This document shows positions 42,475 through 50,951 of a stretch of 64,000 bases of DNA, piece after piece; the first letter of the stretch is position 1, and each line of letters begins with the position of its first letter. Source of the DNA: Streptomyces sp. NBC_01016 (GTDB taxonomy: Bacteria; Actinomycetota; Actinomycetes; Streptomycetales; Streptomycetaceae); assembly GCF_026341035.1 (NCBI RefSeq), contig NZ_JAPEOQ010000001.1:682001-746000 (forward strand), read 5' to 3'. Both the position numbers and the translations under genes were made by a program. The notes under the pieces are model-generated. The model searched no databases. It saw only the letters and a list, made by a program, of their open reading frames with translations, and had not been told where the DNA came from.

Positions 42475-42668
42475 GACTGACACCATCTAACTCATGCGAG
42501 ATCTTGCCAACAGCAAGTTGTTGCGAACAGGATGCAAATGACTCTGGGGATGTCTCCGCTACGCGGTTCGAAGAGCCTGAACCGGCAACCGCGCCCCAGA
42601 GCCGACAACGGCGGTTACTAAGTCTGCGTTTCCGCGAACATCGATCCCGGCAAAGACCCTTGGCGTTG

Positions 42669-43322
42669 TCAGCGAGCGCGCACAAGTCGACTCGTGAAGC
42701 CTTCGACGCAGAGCCGCTCGTACGCCGCTATCACGTCCTCCGGCACATCGACCGCAACCATGAATCCCTCGCGTGGGTAAATCATTAGCCGCTGCTGGGC
42801 CCCGACCAGCATGTCGATTACCAGGCGTGCATCGTGAATGGAGTCGACGTACTCCGTGAAGCTCACCGGAGTTGAAGCGCTCACCACGTCCACGTCCGGC
42901 CACAGCTTGCGGACGGTGGCGCTGGCGCGGCGCTCCTCATAGGGCTTGCTGACGAGGAGCACCGACTTGACTTCCATCCCTTGGGAGTTGAGCAAGTCAC
43001 GGGTGAAGATGATGTTCTGCCCGGTGTTCCGAGCGCGCGGTTCAACCAGGATCGCAGATGCGGGTACACCGAGTTCGATTGCGCGCTCCCGATAATGCTC
43101 AGCTTCTCCGCGTGGCATCTCGCTACGCGTAGTCGGACTGGTAGCCCCGGTGAAAACAATCAGCGGGGCCAATCCTTTGTGAAACAGCGCAGCAGTCGTG
43201 TCCGCTACTCCCAGATCATGGCTCCCCAGCCCAACGGCAACGTCGCATGGCTGGGGGTCTTGATGCATGAGCTGGAAGTTCCACAACCGTTGAGCATCTG
43301 CCCACGCCTGCGCCGAGATCAC
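42669..43322 (-). CDS. YdcF-family (DUF218) protein
   Basis: A 217-residue DUF218 protein: CDVAVGLGSHDLGVADTTAA, FHKGLAPLIVFTGATSPTT and ILVEPRARNTGQNIIFTRDL are the conserved segments, with VKSVLLVSKPYEERRASAT. Members such as YdcF bind SAM or act in envelope metabolism; the role here is unknown. It is translationally coupled (ATGA) to the GntR gene upstream. This pair is often found in Streptomyces AICEs. It is convergent with the NACHT gene; the gap 42475-42668 holds no gene. Confidence 0.87.
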   Translation of the reverse strand: MISAQAWADAQRLWNFQLMHQDPQPCDVAVGLGSHDLGVADTTAALFHKGLAPLIVFTGATSPTTRSEMPRGEAEHYRERAIELGVPASAILVEPRARNTGQNIIFTRDLLNSQGMEVKSVLLVSKPYEERRASATVRKLWPDVDVVSASTPVSFTEYVDSIHDARLVIDMLVGAQQRLMIYPREGFMVAVDVPEDVIAAYERLCVEGFTSRLVRAR

Positions 43323-44113
43323 TGAGCACCTTCTTCCGTACGAGCCGAGTCAGGCACCTTGAAGTCGTAGGCCCACGCAAAACGCGTCGCCGCGTGCACC
43401 CCGATGGCGAACTCCACCACCGTGCCATCCACCGTGTACGTAGTGCGATGCAGCTCGACCACCCACTCCCCCGGATTGAGCTGGAGAAGTTGGACCTCGT
43501 CGGCACTCGGAGCGCGCGCGAACAGCTCTTCCTTCATGTGGTCGATCTCGTATCCGGCGTCGTAGAGCACGCGGAAGCCACCGCCCCGCCCCGCAGGGCC
43601 GGGCGTCGGGTCCACGATGCGCGTGCCCTCAACGTGCTCGGGCCGGTAGTAGCTGGTCAACGTGTGCGTCGGCTGCGTGCCTTCCTTCACGACACGCGCT
43701 CGCGCGTACACCTCGGCACCTTCCGGTAGCCCGTGAGCTTCCGCAACGAGTGCCGGCGCTTCCACCCGGCTCACAGTCTGCGTCTGCTCGTTCCTGCGGT
43801 AGCTGCGGCCAGAGGCCACGCGGTCAGCGATGAACGCGACCTCGTCGCCATCACGCCATTTGGCCTTGTCGTATCGAGCGATACCGAGCCGCTTCAACGG
43901 CGCCTGCTCACGCACGACCGTGCCGTGCCCTCGCGATGAGGCCACCAGCCCTTCGGCCTCCAGCGCCTTATAGGCCGCGTGGACCGTGGACTTCGAGCCT
44001 TCACCGGCCTCCACCAGGTCCCTGATGTGCGGAAGCTGCTGGCCAGGGGCGTATTCGCCGTTCCTGATCCGTTCGGCTAGCCGGTCTGCCAGTTCTCGCC
44101 ACTTCGGTGCCAC
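43319..44113 (-). CDS. GntR-family regulator (KorSA-like)
   Basis: A 264-residue GntR/HutC regulator: the winged helix in APKWRELADRLAERIRNGEY, HIRDLVEAGEGSKSTVHAAY and KALEAEGLVASSRGHGTVV, then a UbiC-transcription-associated ligand domain (VYARARVVKEGTQPTHTLTS). GTG at 44113 has GAGAGGAG upstream. In pSAM2 the homologous KorSA represses transfer/replication functions. Three copies of a CAGTCCTAGGAC-type palindrome in front of the gene are the natural operators, so it should repress itself and the divergent transfer operon. Confidence 0.9.
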   Translation of the reverse strand: MAPKWRELADRLAERIRNGEYAPGQQLPHIRDLVEAGEGSKSTVHAAYKALEAEGLVASSRGHGTVVREQAPLKRLGIARYDKAKWRDGDEVAFIADRVASGRSYRRNEQTQTVSRVEAPALVAEAHGLPEGAEVYARARVVKEGTQPTHTLTSYYRPEHVEGTRIVDPTPGPAGRGGGFRVLYDAGYEIDHMKEELFARAPSADEVQLLQLNPGEWVVELHRTTYTVDGTVVEFAIGVHAATRFAWAYDFKVPDSARTEEGAQ

Positions 44114-44145
44114 GCAGAACTCCTCTCGACGCACTCCAGTGAAAC

Positions 44146-44220
44146 ACAGTCCTAGGACTGTTGACAGTCCCAGGACTGCAGTGCATTCTCATCTCAGGCC
44201 GCTCGCAGTCCTAGGACAGC
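44146..44220. promoter_or_regulatory. Three GntR/KorSA-type operators in the divergent promoter region
   Basis: ACAGTCCTAGGACTGT (44146-44161, perfect palindrome), ACAGTCCCAGGACTGC (44164-44179) and GCAGTCCTAGGACAGC (44205-44220). Centres are 18 and 41 bases apart. A -35 TTGACA on the plus strand (44161-44166) overlaps the first two, so binding would block the rightward transfer promoter as well as the regulator gene. Confidence 0.85.
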
Positions 44221-44306
44221 GAGTCGGAAGGGTCTTCTTTGGGCTGCTTCTGGCCGTGCCGGTCCGGGATTGCTCGCCACCACGGGGGCCCCGCGCTGGG
44301 TGTTTC

Positions 44307-44321
44307 TTGAGAACTGCATAG
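44307..44321 (+). promoter_or_regulatory. boxA-like antitermination element
   Basis: TTGAGAACTGCATAG, preceded by TGTTTC. It closely resembles the boxA region of actinobacterial rRNA leaders (TTGAGAACT followed by a C/A-rich stretch), where NusB-S10 load an antitermination complex. In a transfer operon it would help polymerase read through the long GC-rich leader. Confidence 0.5.
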
Positions 44322-44477
44322 GTGGGCTCCGCCTCCCCGAGTTGAAAAGGCGGACTGCGCGACTGATTCGCGCACCCAACCCCCTCGCGGCGTTCGCCGC
44401 GCCGGTTGCCTCCGTCGCTCGTCTCGTACGAGCGGCGCCGAGGGGAGCCGGATCTACCGACTTCAACGGCGCGCGGC

Positions 44478-44497
44478 CCCGGTGCTGGAACACCGGG
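44478..44497 (+). terminator. Hairpin in the leader before the transfer operon
   Basis: CCCGGTG and CACCGGG form a 7-bp stem with a CTGGAA loop, 45 bases before the first start codon. It could act as an attenuator together with the boxA-like element. Confidence 0.4.
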
Positions 44498-44541
44498 ACC
44501 GCTGGTCGGGCCGTTGCTACCTGCTAGGGAGACCACGACCC

Positions 44542-44805
44542 ATGGAACACATCGTCACCGTTCAGGACGCTGTTACCGCTTTCGCCCCGTTCATGGAGCC
44601 GACGAACGCCGAGCTGGACGCCATCGAGCGCGAGATGCCCGTCATCCGCGCAGAGGTAGACCTGCTCGACGCGCAGATCATCACCATCGACCGCACCCCG
44701 ACCGAGCTGGACGAGCGGCGCATCCGCCGGGCCCGCCGACGCGTGCTCGCCGCCCACCGCGACCACCTCAACGGCATTGCCGAGCAGGCGGACGGTGCGG
44801 CATGA
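44542..44805 (+). CDS. DUF6284-family small AICE protein
   Basis: An 87-residue protein: MEHIVTVQDAVTAFAPFMEP, then TNAELDAIEREMPVIRAEVD and an Arg-rich ERRIRRARRRVLAAHRDH. It matches the small DUF6284 proteins that stand first in transfer operons of Streptomyces AICEs. Function unknown. ATG at 44542 has GGGAG upstream; its end overlaps the next start by ATGA. It is mostly helical with no membrane segment. Confidence 0.75.
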   Translation: MEHIVTVQDAVTAFAPFMEPTNAELDAIEREMPVIRAEVDLLDAQIITIDRTPTELDERRIRRARRRVLAAHRDHLNGIAEQADGAA

Positions 44806-45692
44806 ACCTGCACCGCAAGGGCCGTACCGCCCTCGTGCTCGCCCTCGTCATCGTGGTCGCCATGGCGTTCCGGGTCTCCTGGAACGCGCTGCGCGACATC
44901 GCCAACGCCGTGGGCGCAGACCACACCGCCGCGACCCTCTACCCGTTCGTGGTCGACGGCCTCATGGCGCTCGCCCTGGTCGCCACTCTCGTACTCGCAG
45001 GCCGGGACCGGACGTTCGCACTGCGTGTGCTCGGCACCTACACGCTCGCCTCGCTGGTCCTGAACTACGTGCACGGGCTCGTGCCCGAGCTGCACGGCCG
45101 GACGGTCGACTGGGGTCGACTCGCGGAGTGGGATCCGGCGAACTGGGCGCTCGTGCTGCTCGCCACCTCGCTTCCGGTCGGGTCGATCTACTTCGGCTCC
45201 GATCTGGTCGCGAAGGTGCTGCATCATCGTTCGACGTCGATCGCGCCTCCGATCGAGAATGCGGAGGAATCTACCCAGATCGAGATGAACCGGTCTACGG
45301 CTGACCTGCCGGAATCGACTCCAAAGCCGATCACCCCGAACGCCAAGGCGTTGCCCCGACCGGTGACAGTGGGCTTCTTGAAGTCGACCCTGCCGCTCAA
45401 GCCGCTCCCCTCGATCGAGCAGCCGGTCACGGTGCCGCTGAAGCGGCGCGCGGTGGCTGCCGAATCGAGTCGACCGCGCCGCGCGACAGGCCGCGTGCCC
45501 GACGTGGCTCGGACCCCGCGTCCGAAGCGCACGCCCGACGAGCTGCTCGATGAGGCACGGAAGGCAACGGCCGAGTGGCCGGTCGACAAGCTGACGGCCG
45601 AGGGCATCCGCCGTGAGGTGCACACTTCCCCGGCGAACGCCCGCACGCTGCGCGACACCCTGCGCGCCGAGCGCGGCTTGCAGGTTGCCTGA
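44802..45692 (+). CDS. DUF2637 membrane protein of the transfer region
   Basis: A 296-residue protein. The N-terminal half has four hydrophobic helices (ALVLALVIVVAMAFRVSWNA, ALRD..., TLYPFVVDGLMALALVATLV and WALVLLATSLPVGSIYFGSD), matching the DUF2637 family. The C-terminal half is a Pro/Thr/Arg-rich, probably DNA- or protein-contacting tail ending in a winged-helix-like segment (DKLTAEGIRREVHTSPANAR). It is found with spread (Spd) genes in AICEs and plasmids. Role inferred: plasmid spreading or pore formation between mycelial compartments. Confidence 0.8.
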   Translation: MNLHRKGRTALVLALVIVVAMAFRVSWNALRDIANAVGADHTAATLYPFVVDGLMALALVATLVLAGRDRTFALRVLGTYTLASLVLNYVHGLVPELHGRTVDWGRLAEWDPANWALVLLATSLPVGSIYFGSDLVAKVLHHRSTSIAPPIENAEESTQIEMNRSTADLPESTPKPITPNAKALPRPVTVGFLKSTLPLKPLPSIEQPVTVPLKRRAVAAESSRPRRATGRVPDVARTPRPKRTPDELLDEARKATAEWPVDKLTAEGIRREVHTSPANARTLRDTLRAERGLQVA

Positions 45693-46036
45693 TGGCTGCT
45701 CTGCCCACCTTCCGGTGGCGGCTGGCCCCGGACGGCTACGCGACCTATCGCCAGCTTCGTGCCCTCGGGCTGCGGCCCGGTGGTCAGGAGGTGGCTGCGC
45801 AGGTGGAACGGCCCCGCCGACGGCGGGGCCCGCTGGTCGCCTACCTGTACCGCATCGACGCCGCGAAGCCGGTCCGTCCGATGACGGCGGCGCGGTGGGC
45901 GGCCCTGGCCAAGGCCAACGCCGCCCGCCGCACCTGCCCCGAGTGCCGGCGCGATGCCGGATACGTCATCCCGCCGACGCTCGGCACGTGCTCCACCTGC
46001 GCCTTTCCCGACGACACCGGCCTGGAGGCTGCGTGA
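45692..46036 (+). CDS. RRQRL-motif zinc-binding small AICE protein
   Basis: A 114-residue basic protein with a Cys4 zinc site CPECRRDAGYVIPPTLGTCS (C-x2-C and C-x2-C). The N-terminus WRLAPDGYATYRQLRALGLR is the RRQRL-like region of this AICE-specific family. It begins one base into the upstream stop and its own stop overlaps the next start (TGATG). Function unknown; likely DNA or RNA binding. No membrane segment. Confidence 0.78.
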   Translation: MAALPTFRWRLAPDGYATYRQLRALGLRPGGQEVAAQVERPRRRRGPLVAYLYRIDAAKPVRPMTAARWAALAKANAARRTCPECRRDAGYVIPPTLGTCSTCAFPDDTGLEAA

Positions 46037-46398
46037 TGGAAAACCTCCCCGCACAGCGGCCGTTGACGGTCGTTCAGCTCCCCGACGGAACCCACACCTA
46101 CGCCGACCCCGCCTCCCTGCCCGCACAGCAGGCTGGTCCGCAGGTGGTCCACATCCACCAGGCGCCCCCGGACCGCACCGTGCAGCGCATCGCGCTCGGC
46201 TCTGGGATCGGGGCCGGGACGGTCGCGGCCGGCGTCTACTTCGGCCCGCTGCTCGTCGGCGTGCTGACCGCCATCGCCGCGAACCTCGCGATGCTCGCCT
46301 TCCTGGTGCTCATCCTCGGTTGGGGCGTCGTCACCGTGGTCCGCGCCGTCATCGACGGCGGCAAGACCACCGGCAGGAAGAGCCGCAGGGGCCGCTAG
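46036..46398 (+). CDS. SpdB-like membrane protein
   Basis: A 120-residue protein with a soluble N-terminus (MENLPAQRPLTVVQLPDGTH) and two adjoining hydrophobic helices (GTVAAGVYFGPLLVGVLTAI and ANLAMLAFLVLILGWGVVTV) before a Lys/Arg tail. It matches the small spread proteins encoded before traB in Streptomyces conjugative elements. These probably form part of the intra-mycelial DNA transfer apparatus. It is coupled to the RRQRL gene and followed by a strong terminator. Confidence 0.75.
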   Translation: MENLPAQRPLTVVQLPDGTHTYADPASLPAQQAGPQVVHIHQAPPDRTVQRIALGSGIGAGTVAAGVYFGPLLVGVLTAIAANLAMLAFLVLILGWGVVTVVRAVIDGGKTTGRKSRRGR

Positions 46399-46409
46399 AA
46401 CCCCTCCAA

Positions 46410-46439
46410 GCTCCAGGCGCCTCTGTGGGCGCCTGGAGC
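46410..46439 (+). terminator. Terminator of the spread-gene operon
   Basis: GCTCCAGGCGCC and GGCGCCTGGAGC form a perfect 12-bp stem around TCTGTG, 12 bases after the stop of the SpdB-like gene. It separates the small genes from traB. Confidence 0.85.
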
Positions 46440-46599
46440 CCCTTCCGTGCGGGGTTTGACCCCCAGAAGGCTGTTCGGCCGCCCTGACCCCCGTAGCGAC
46501 GCACGGTGACAGAAGTTTCCGTCCTCGCGCGCGCACGCGTAGGGGCGCGCCTCGGAAACCAGGAAACCGGAAACTCCGCAACTCCGCGTAATCACAGGT

Positions 46600-46632
46600 G
46601 TGGTGACGGGCCGTCGCATGGCCCGTCACCAC
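46600..46632. repeat. Strong inverted repeat before traB
   Basis: GTGGTGACGGGCC and GGCCCGTCACCAC form a perfect 13-bp stem with a 7-base loop, 33 bases before the traB start. It may act as an attenuator, an operator, or part of a transfer locus (clt). Two TGACCCCC octamers at 46458-46465 and 46485-46492 lie upstream in the same gap. Confidence 0.5.
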
Positions 46633-46664
46633 CAACCCACACCATCCCTTGGAAGTGAGGACTC

Positions 46665-48455
46665 GTGAGTCACGCTCAAGTCTGGCGCACGCACCGCCAG
46701 TACGCCGCCACCGCCGCCCGCTTCACGGCTGACATGTGGCGCAAGGAAGCCGACCGCCGCGCCGCCCTGCGTGCCCAGCGCAAGCCCCTGGTCGCCGATG
46801 CCCGCGCCGCGTTGTCCCGCGCGCAGGCCGTCGACCCCGAGGGCGTCACCTCTCTGCGCCACCGCGCGGAGCGTGAGCTGAAGCGGACCAAGCGGCGCGT
46901 GCCCGACCCGATGTGGCTGTTCGCCACCAAGACCGCCGCCGCTGTGGGCGTCGCCGGATACGTCTACGTGCCGCAGGTTCCGGGCCGCGTGTGGGTGTGG
47001 CTGGCCGTGGCCGTGGTCGCGGCCGTCACCGCGCTCACGGTGTGGATCGCGCATCGCGAGCGGGATGACAGCACGCTTAAGCCCACGGCTGAGGAGATGG
47101 CGCTGCTCAAGCGGTTGCAGCCGCAGCACTGGAAGGAGCACGCCGAACAACGCGGCCTGGAGGGCACCTTCAGCGGAAAGCCCAAGCTGACCGAGGCCGG
47201 GATCGTGTGCGCGATCCGCCTGGACGGCAAGTGGACCCCGGCCAAGCTCCGCGCCGCCGAGGACCACGTGCGCGCGCTGCTCGGGGCCCGCACCGGCCTG
47301 CCCATGCAGATCAAGGCCGGGAAGCAGGGCGGTTGGGCCGAGCTGCTGTTGCGCACCCGCAGCGCGGCCGACGGCGACGACCTGAAGTGGACGCCCGAAC
47401 GGCGCTCCCTCGGCGTCGACACCGTCACCGGCGAGCAGGTCGCCGTGCCGCTCGGTGAGCGGCTGCTGATCGCCGGTCGCTCCGGCGCCGGTAAGTCGGT
47501 GGCCTCCCGGCCGCTGCTGTTCGACGCATCCGAGGGCGAGACGAACGCGCTGGTCATCATCGATCTCAAGCGCGTGGAAGGCCGCCTGTGGGACCACCGG
47601 GCCCGTGTCGCCTCCACCCCGCGCGAGGTCATCGACGTGGTCGATGAGCTGGAGACGGAGATGCTGGAGCGGGTCACGGTCCTGCCCAAGGGTGAAGACA
47701 CGTGGACGCCCACCGCTGAGCGGCCCCGGATCACGGTCGTCGTCGACGAGGGCGCCGAGGTCATGTCCGCCGCCACCAAGGTCCCCTACGAGACCGAGGG
47801 CGCCGACGGCAAGAGCGTCACGGTGAAGCGGTCCGCGCTGCCGGGCCTGGAGTCCATCGCCCGCATGGGTCGCGCGGCCTGCATCGACCTGTGGTGGATG
47901 ACCCAGAAGCCCACCGTCGACGACGGCATCCCCAAGCAGATCGCACCGCAGATCGGCGTCTCCATCTGCCTCGCGGTCCGCACGCCGGCCGAAGCCCGCG
48001 TCGTCCTCGGAGAGGACGCACAGGCCAAGGGCTGGAACGCCGACGAACTCCCGGTTCCCGGTGTGGCTCTGCTCCGTGACGGCAAGCGCAAGCCCGACCC
48101 GGTCAAGGTCCGCTACATGGACAAGGCCGTCGTCATCGCCCTGCCCGACCGCACCCCGTGGTCCCGCACCACCGCGCCGACCACGGAAACCGCGGGCACG
48201 CCGACGCTCACGCTCGTCAAGGGCGATGCACCCGAAGAGGCCCCGGCCACGGACGGCGCCGTCGCCCGTGTCCTGAAGGCCATCGAGACCGCCGACCCCC
48301 CGGTCCGCCAGAAGGACCTCGTCGGCATCACGGGCCTGTCCAAGGGCGCCGTGTCCAAGGCCGTCAAAACCCTCACCACCAACGGCACCATCACCCGCGC
48401 CCTGGACGGCCACCTCACCATCCCGCGCGGCGACGACTCCGCCGCCGCCGCCTGA
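46665..48455 (+). CDS. traB: TraB/TraSA FtsK-SpoIIIE-type DNA translocase
   Basis: The key conjugation protein of Streptomyces elements: a hexameric FtsK-like ATPase that moves double-stranded DNA between hyphae. A 596-residue protein with a basic N-terminus, two hydrophobic helices (MWLFATKTAAAVGVAGYVYV and VWLAVAVVAAVTALTVWIA), the Walker A AGRSGAGKSVASRPLL, Walker B RITVVVDEGAEVMS and the FtsK motif LWWMTQKPTVDD. The C-terminal winged helix (KDLVGITGLSKGAVSKAVKT) would bind the clt repeats. GTG at 46665. Confidence 0.92.
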   Translation: MSHAQVWRTHRQYAATAARFTADMWRKEADRRAALRAQRKPLVADARAALSRAQAVDPEGVTSLRHRAERELKRTKRRVPDPMWLFATKTAAAVGVAGYVYVPQVPGRVWVWLAVAVVAAVTALTVWIAHRERDDSTLKPTAEEMALLKRLQPQHWKEHAEQRGLEGTFSGKPKLTEAGIVCAIRLDGKWTPAKLRAAEDHVRALLGARTGLPMQIKAGKQGGWAELLLRTRSAADGDDLKWTPERRSLGVDTVTGEQVAVPLGERLLIAGRSGAGKSVASRPLLFDASEGETNALVIIDLKRVEGRLWDHRARVASTPREVIDVVDELETEMLERVTVLPKGEDTWTPTAERPRITVVVDEGAEVMSAATKVPYETEGADGKSVTVKRSALPGLESIARMGRAACIDLWWMTQKPTVDDGIPKQIAPQIGVSICLAVRTPAEARVVLGEDAQAKGWNADELPVPGVALLRDGKRKPDPVKVRYMDKAVVIALPDRTPWSRTTAPTTETAGTPTLTLVKGDAPEEAPATDGAVARVLKAIETADPPVRQKDLVGITGLSKGAVSKAVKTLTTNGTITRALDGHLTIPRGDDSAAAA

Positions 48456-48551
48456 GCACTCCCACGCACGACGACGGCGGCCCCCCTTCCGCCAAGAACC
48501 GGGGCCGCCGCCTTCCACCTGCCATCAACAGACCTGTGGAGGTCTCCCAGC

Positions 48552-49403
48552 ATGACCCAACCGACCACCATCCTGCGAGAGCACCTGCATACGGCTCTCG
48601 ACCTGGCGGCAACCGGCCTGCCCGTGCTGCCGCTCCGGGCCGGGAAGGTCCCGTTCGGCAACTGCCGAGCCTGCACCGGCAACGCATGCGGCGGGCGGCC
48701 GAACATGAAGACCCCCGGTGCCTGCGTCTGCTCGCTCCCCTGCCACGCCTGGGCCGCCGCGACCACCGACCGTGACGTCATCGCCTCCGATGCCTGGAGC
48801 CGTGCGTGGCTGTGCGCGGCCGCGGTTGCCTACCACCCCGGCGGGGCCGGGCTCACCGTCGTCGACCTCGACAACGCCGACGCCATCACCTGGGCCCGCA
48901 AGCACCTGCCCGAGACCGTGACCGTGCCCACCACGCGCGGGGAACACTGGCTCTACCTCGGCACGATGCCCTCGGCCAACGGCGTGCGGCCCGGCGTCGA
49001 CGTCAAGTCCCGCATGTCCTACGCCCGCTGGCTCGGCTTGGGCACCGGCGCCATGTCGCCCCTGCCCGACGCCGTGCGCGCGCTGGTGGTGAAGGCACCC
49101 GCAGCGACCGGGCCCGCGCCGCAGATCGCCGTGCCTGCCGGGGCCGGAGAGTGCCGGCACCGCACGCCCGCGTTCCTGGAGCGCGGTATCGCGATGGCCG
49201 AGCAGCGCATCACCGAGGCCCGCAGCAGCGTGCACTCCACGGTGTACGCCACGTTCCTGGCCGTGCTGTCCACGCACGGCCGGTGCGGCTGCCTCACCGA
49301 GGACCACATCGCGCGGCTGTTCACCGCCGCGCAGGCCAAGGGCGAGACGGCCCGCCACTGCACCGAAGCGTGGACCAACGCCCGTACGAAGTTGGGACTG
49401 TGA
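48552..49403 (+). CDS. Bifunctional DNA primase/polymerase (Prim-Pol)
   Basis: A 283-residue archaeo-eukaryotic-type primase-polymerase. The DxD catalytic motif is in LTVVDLDNADAITWARKHL, followed by VTVPTTRGEHWLYLGT with the catalytic His. The N-terminus is Cys-rich (GNCRACTGNACGG), probably a zinc site. Prim-Pols replace the rolling-circle Rep in one class of AICE and start replication of the excised circle together with the next gene. Start ATG at 48552 has GGAGG upstream. It overlaps the ATPase gene by GTGA if the upstream GTG of that gene is used. Confidence 0.88.
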   Translation: MTQPTTILREHLHTALDLAATGLPVLPLRAGKVPFGNCRACTGNACGGRPNMKTPGACVCSLPCHAWAAATTDRDVIASDAWSRAWLCAAAVAYHPGGAGLTVVDLDNADAITWARKHLPETVTVPTTRGEHWLYLGTMPSANGVRPGVDVKSRMSYARWLGLGTGAMSPLPDAVRALVVKAPAATGPAPQIAVPAGAGECRHRTPAFLERGIAMAEQRITEARSSVHSTVYATFLAVLSTHGRCGCLTEDHIARLFTAAQAKGETARHCTEAWTNARTKLGL

Positions 49404-49405
49404 GC

Positions 49406-50881
49406 ATGTCCGAGGACGACAAGACCCCGGCCCGCGAGGTCATCGCCGACTACGCCCAAGCCCACTTCCGCTACTTCCGCACCGCCGACGGCACCGTCTA
49501 CGCGCAGAAGAACGGCCACCCCGTCGCCCGCCCCATCCGCTCCCAAGGAACCTCGGGCAGCCACCGCCAGGAACTCATGGTCGGGCTGTTCAACGACGGG
49601 CGCGGCGTCTTCAACGGCACCGCCCTCAAGGAGGCGTTGGACTTGATCGAAGCACTCGCGATGAAGCAGGAAGTCCAGCAAGTGCACATCCGCGTCGCCC
49701 CCGGATTCGACGGCGCGACCTGGCTCGACCTCGGACGCAACGACGGCAAGTCCATCCGCATCCACCCCGCCGGGTGGGAGATCCTCACGCCCGACCCGGC
49801 CGAGGTGTGCTGGCGACGCACCCAGCTCACCGGCGAACTCCCCCTGCCCGCCAAGGACACCGACGGCAAGGGCATCGATCTCCTGCTGCGGCTGTGCAAC
49901 TTCGCCAACGCGGAGACCGAGGCCCTCGCCATCGCCTGGCTGATCGGCTGCCTCGGCCCGTCCGTCCCCGTGCCCGCCCCGTTCCTCACCGGCCCCCAGG
50001 GCGCGGGCAAGTCCACCGGCGGGCGCATGCTCGTACGCATCATCGAGGGCATGAGCGGCGACCTACGCCGCGCACCGAAGGACGAGGAGAACCTGACCGC
50101 CGCCGTGGCCGCCGGGTGGGTCACCGCGCTCGACAACCTCTCCTACCTCTCTCCGGACCTCTCCGACGCGATGTGCTGCATCGTCACCGGCGCCGAGACC
50201 GTCAAGCGCGCCTTGTACACCGACGGCGACGTCGTGCGGGCCCGCTACCGGCGCCCGCTGCTCATGACCGGCATCGACGTCGGCGTCATCCGGCCCGACC
50301 TTGCCGAACGACTCCTGCCGCTGCGACTGGAGCGGCCCAAGGTCCGCAGGACCGAGGCAGAGCTGTGGACGGAGTACGAGGAAGCCCTGCCGATCGTGCT
50401 CGGCTCGCTGCTCGACCTCACCGTCAAGGTCCGCGCCGCTCAGGCCGAGATCCCCACGGACCTGCGCATGGCGGACTTCGCGCACCTGTGCGCGCAGCTC
50501 GACTCGGCCACCGGGTTCGGGGCACTGTCCGCCTACCGGCGCAGCCTCGACGACCTCAACGACGACGTGATCGAGGGCGACCTGCTCGCGCAGACCGTCC
50601 TTCAGCACGCCGCCACCATCGAGCCGGGCCGCGATCAGCGGAATCCGTCGGCCGAGTGGCTGGCAACCCTCAGCGCGCTCTACAGCGGCGAGGACTGCCG
50701 TCCGATGCCCAAGGGCTGGCCGACCACCGGCAAGGTGCTCTCCGACCGCCTCAAGCGCCTCCAGCCGACGCTGGCCGCACGCGGGGTGTTCGTCGACTGG
50801 GGCCGCACCAGCTCGGCCCGCTACATCGAGATGAGCCGCCCGCCGGCGCCGCCCGAGCCCGAGCAGGGACAGGTGTTCTGA
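49406..50881 (+). CDS. P-loop ATPase/helicase-like replication protein
   Basis: A 491-residue protein with a P-loop FLTGPQGAGKSTGGRMLV and a Walker-B/sensor part (VTALDNLSYLSPDLSDAMCC, LLMTGIDVGVIRPDLAERLL), matching superfamily-3/phage-D5-like ATPases encoded after Prim-Pol genes. It probably unwinds the origin. ATG at 49406 or GTG at 49400 (overlapping the Prim-Pol stop) are possible; both leave the protein unchanged apart from two residues. It is followed by a strong terminator. Confidence 0.82.
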   Translation: MSEDDKTPAREVIADYAQAHFRYFRTADGTVYAQKNGHPVARPIRSQGTSGSHRQELMVGLFNDGRGVFNGTALKEALDLIEALAMKQEVQQVHIRVAPGFDGATWLDLGRNDGKSIRIHPAGWEILTPDPAEVCWRRTQLTGELPLPAKDTDGKGIDLLLRLCNFANAETEALAIAWLIGCLGPSVPVPAPFLTGPQGAGKSTGGRMLVRIIEGMSGDLRRAPKDEENLTAAVAAGWVTALDNLSYLSPDLSDAMCCIVTGAETVKRALYTDGDVVRARYRRPLLMTGIDVGVIRPDLAERLLPLRLERPKVRRTEAELWTEYEEALPIVLGSLLDLTVKVRAAQAEIPTDLRMADFAHLCAQLDSATGFGALSAYRRSLDDLNDDVIEGDLLAQTVLQHAATIEPGRDQRNPSAEWLATLSALYSGEDCRPMPKGWPTTGKVLSDRLKRLQPTLAARGVFVDWGRTSSARYIEMSRPPAPPEPEQGQVF

Positions 50882-50910
50882 CCTGCGGCGACAGAGCTGC
50901 CCCTGAACAA

Positions 50911-50951
50911 GCAAGAAGAGCACCCGTCGCCGCGCAGAGTGCTCTTCTTGC
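50911..50951 (+). terminator. Terminator of the replication operon
   Basis: GCAAGAAGAGCAC and GTGCTCTTCTTGC form a perfect 13-bp stem with a 15-base loop, about 30 bases after the ATPase stop. Confidence 0.85.

Larger units (their letters stand above)
44221..44541 (+). other. Long leader of the transfer operon
   Basis: No gene is seen between the operators and the DUF6284 gene. The transcript leader is about 330 bases. It contains a boxA-like element (44307-44321) and a hairpin just before the first gene (44478-44497). Confidence 0.6.

Noticed and set aside
42504..42788. Small open frame between the NACHT and YdcF genes
   Set aside because: No ribosome-binding site and it runs antisense into the end of the YdcF gene.
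46458..46492. Two TGACCCCC octamers as TraB recognition repeats
   Set aside because: Two copies of a C-rich octamer are expected by chance at this GC content; not enough to call a clt locus.
46626..48518. Long minus-strand open frame opposite traB
   Set aside because: Gly/Asp/Leu-rich with no motif; it is antisense to the TraB ATPase.
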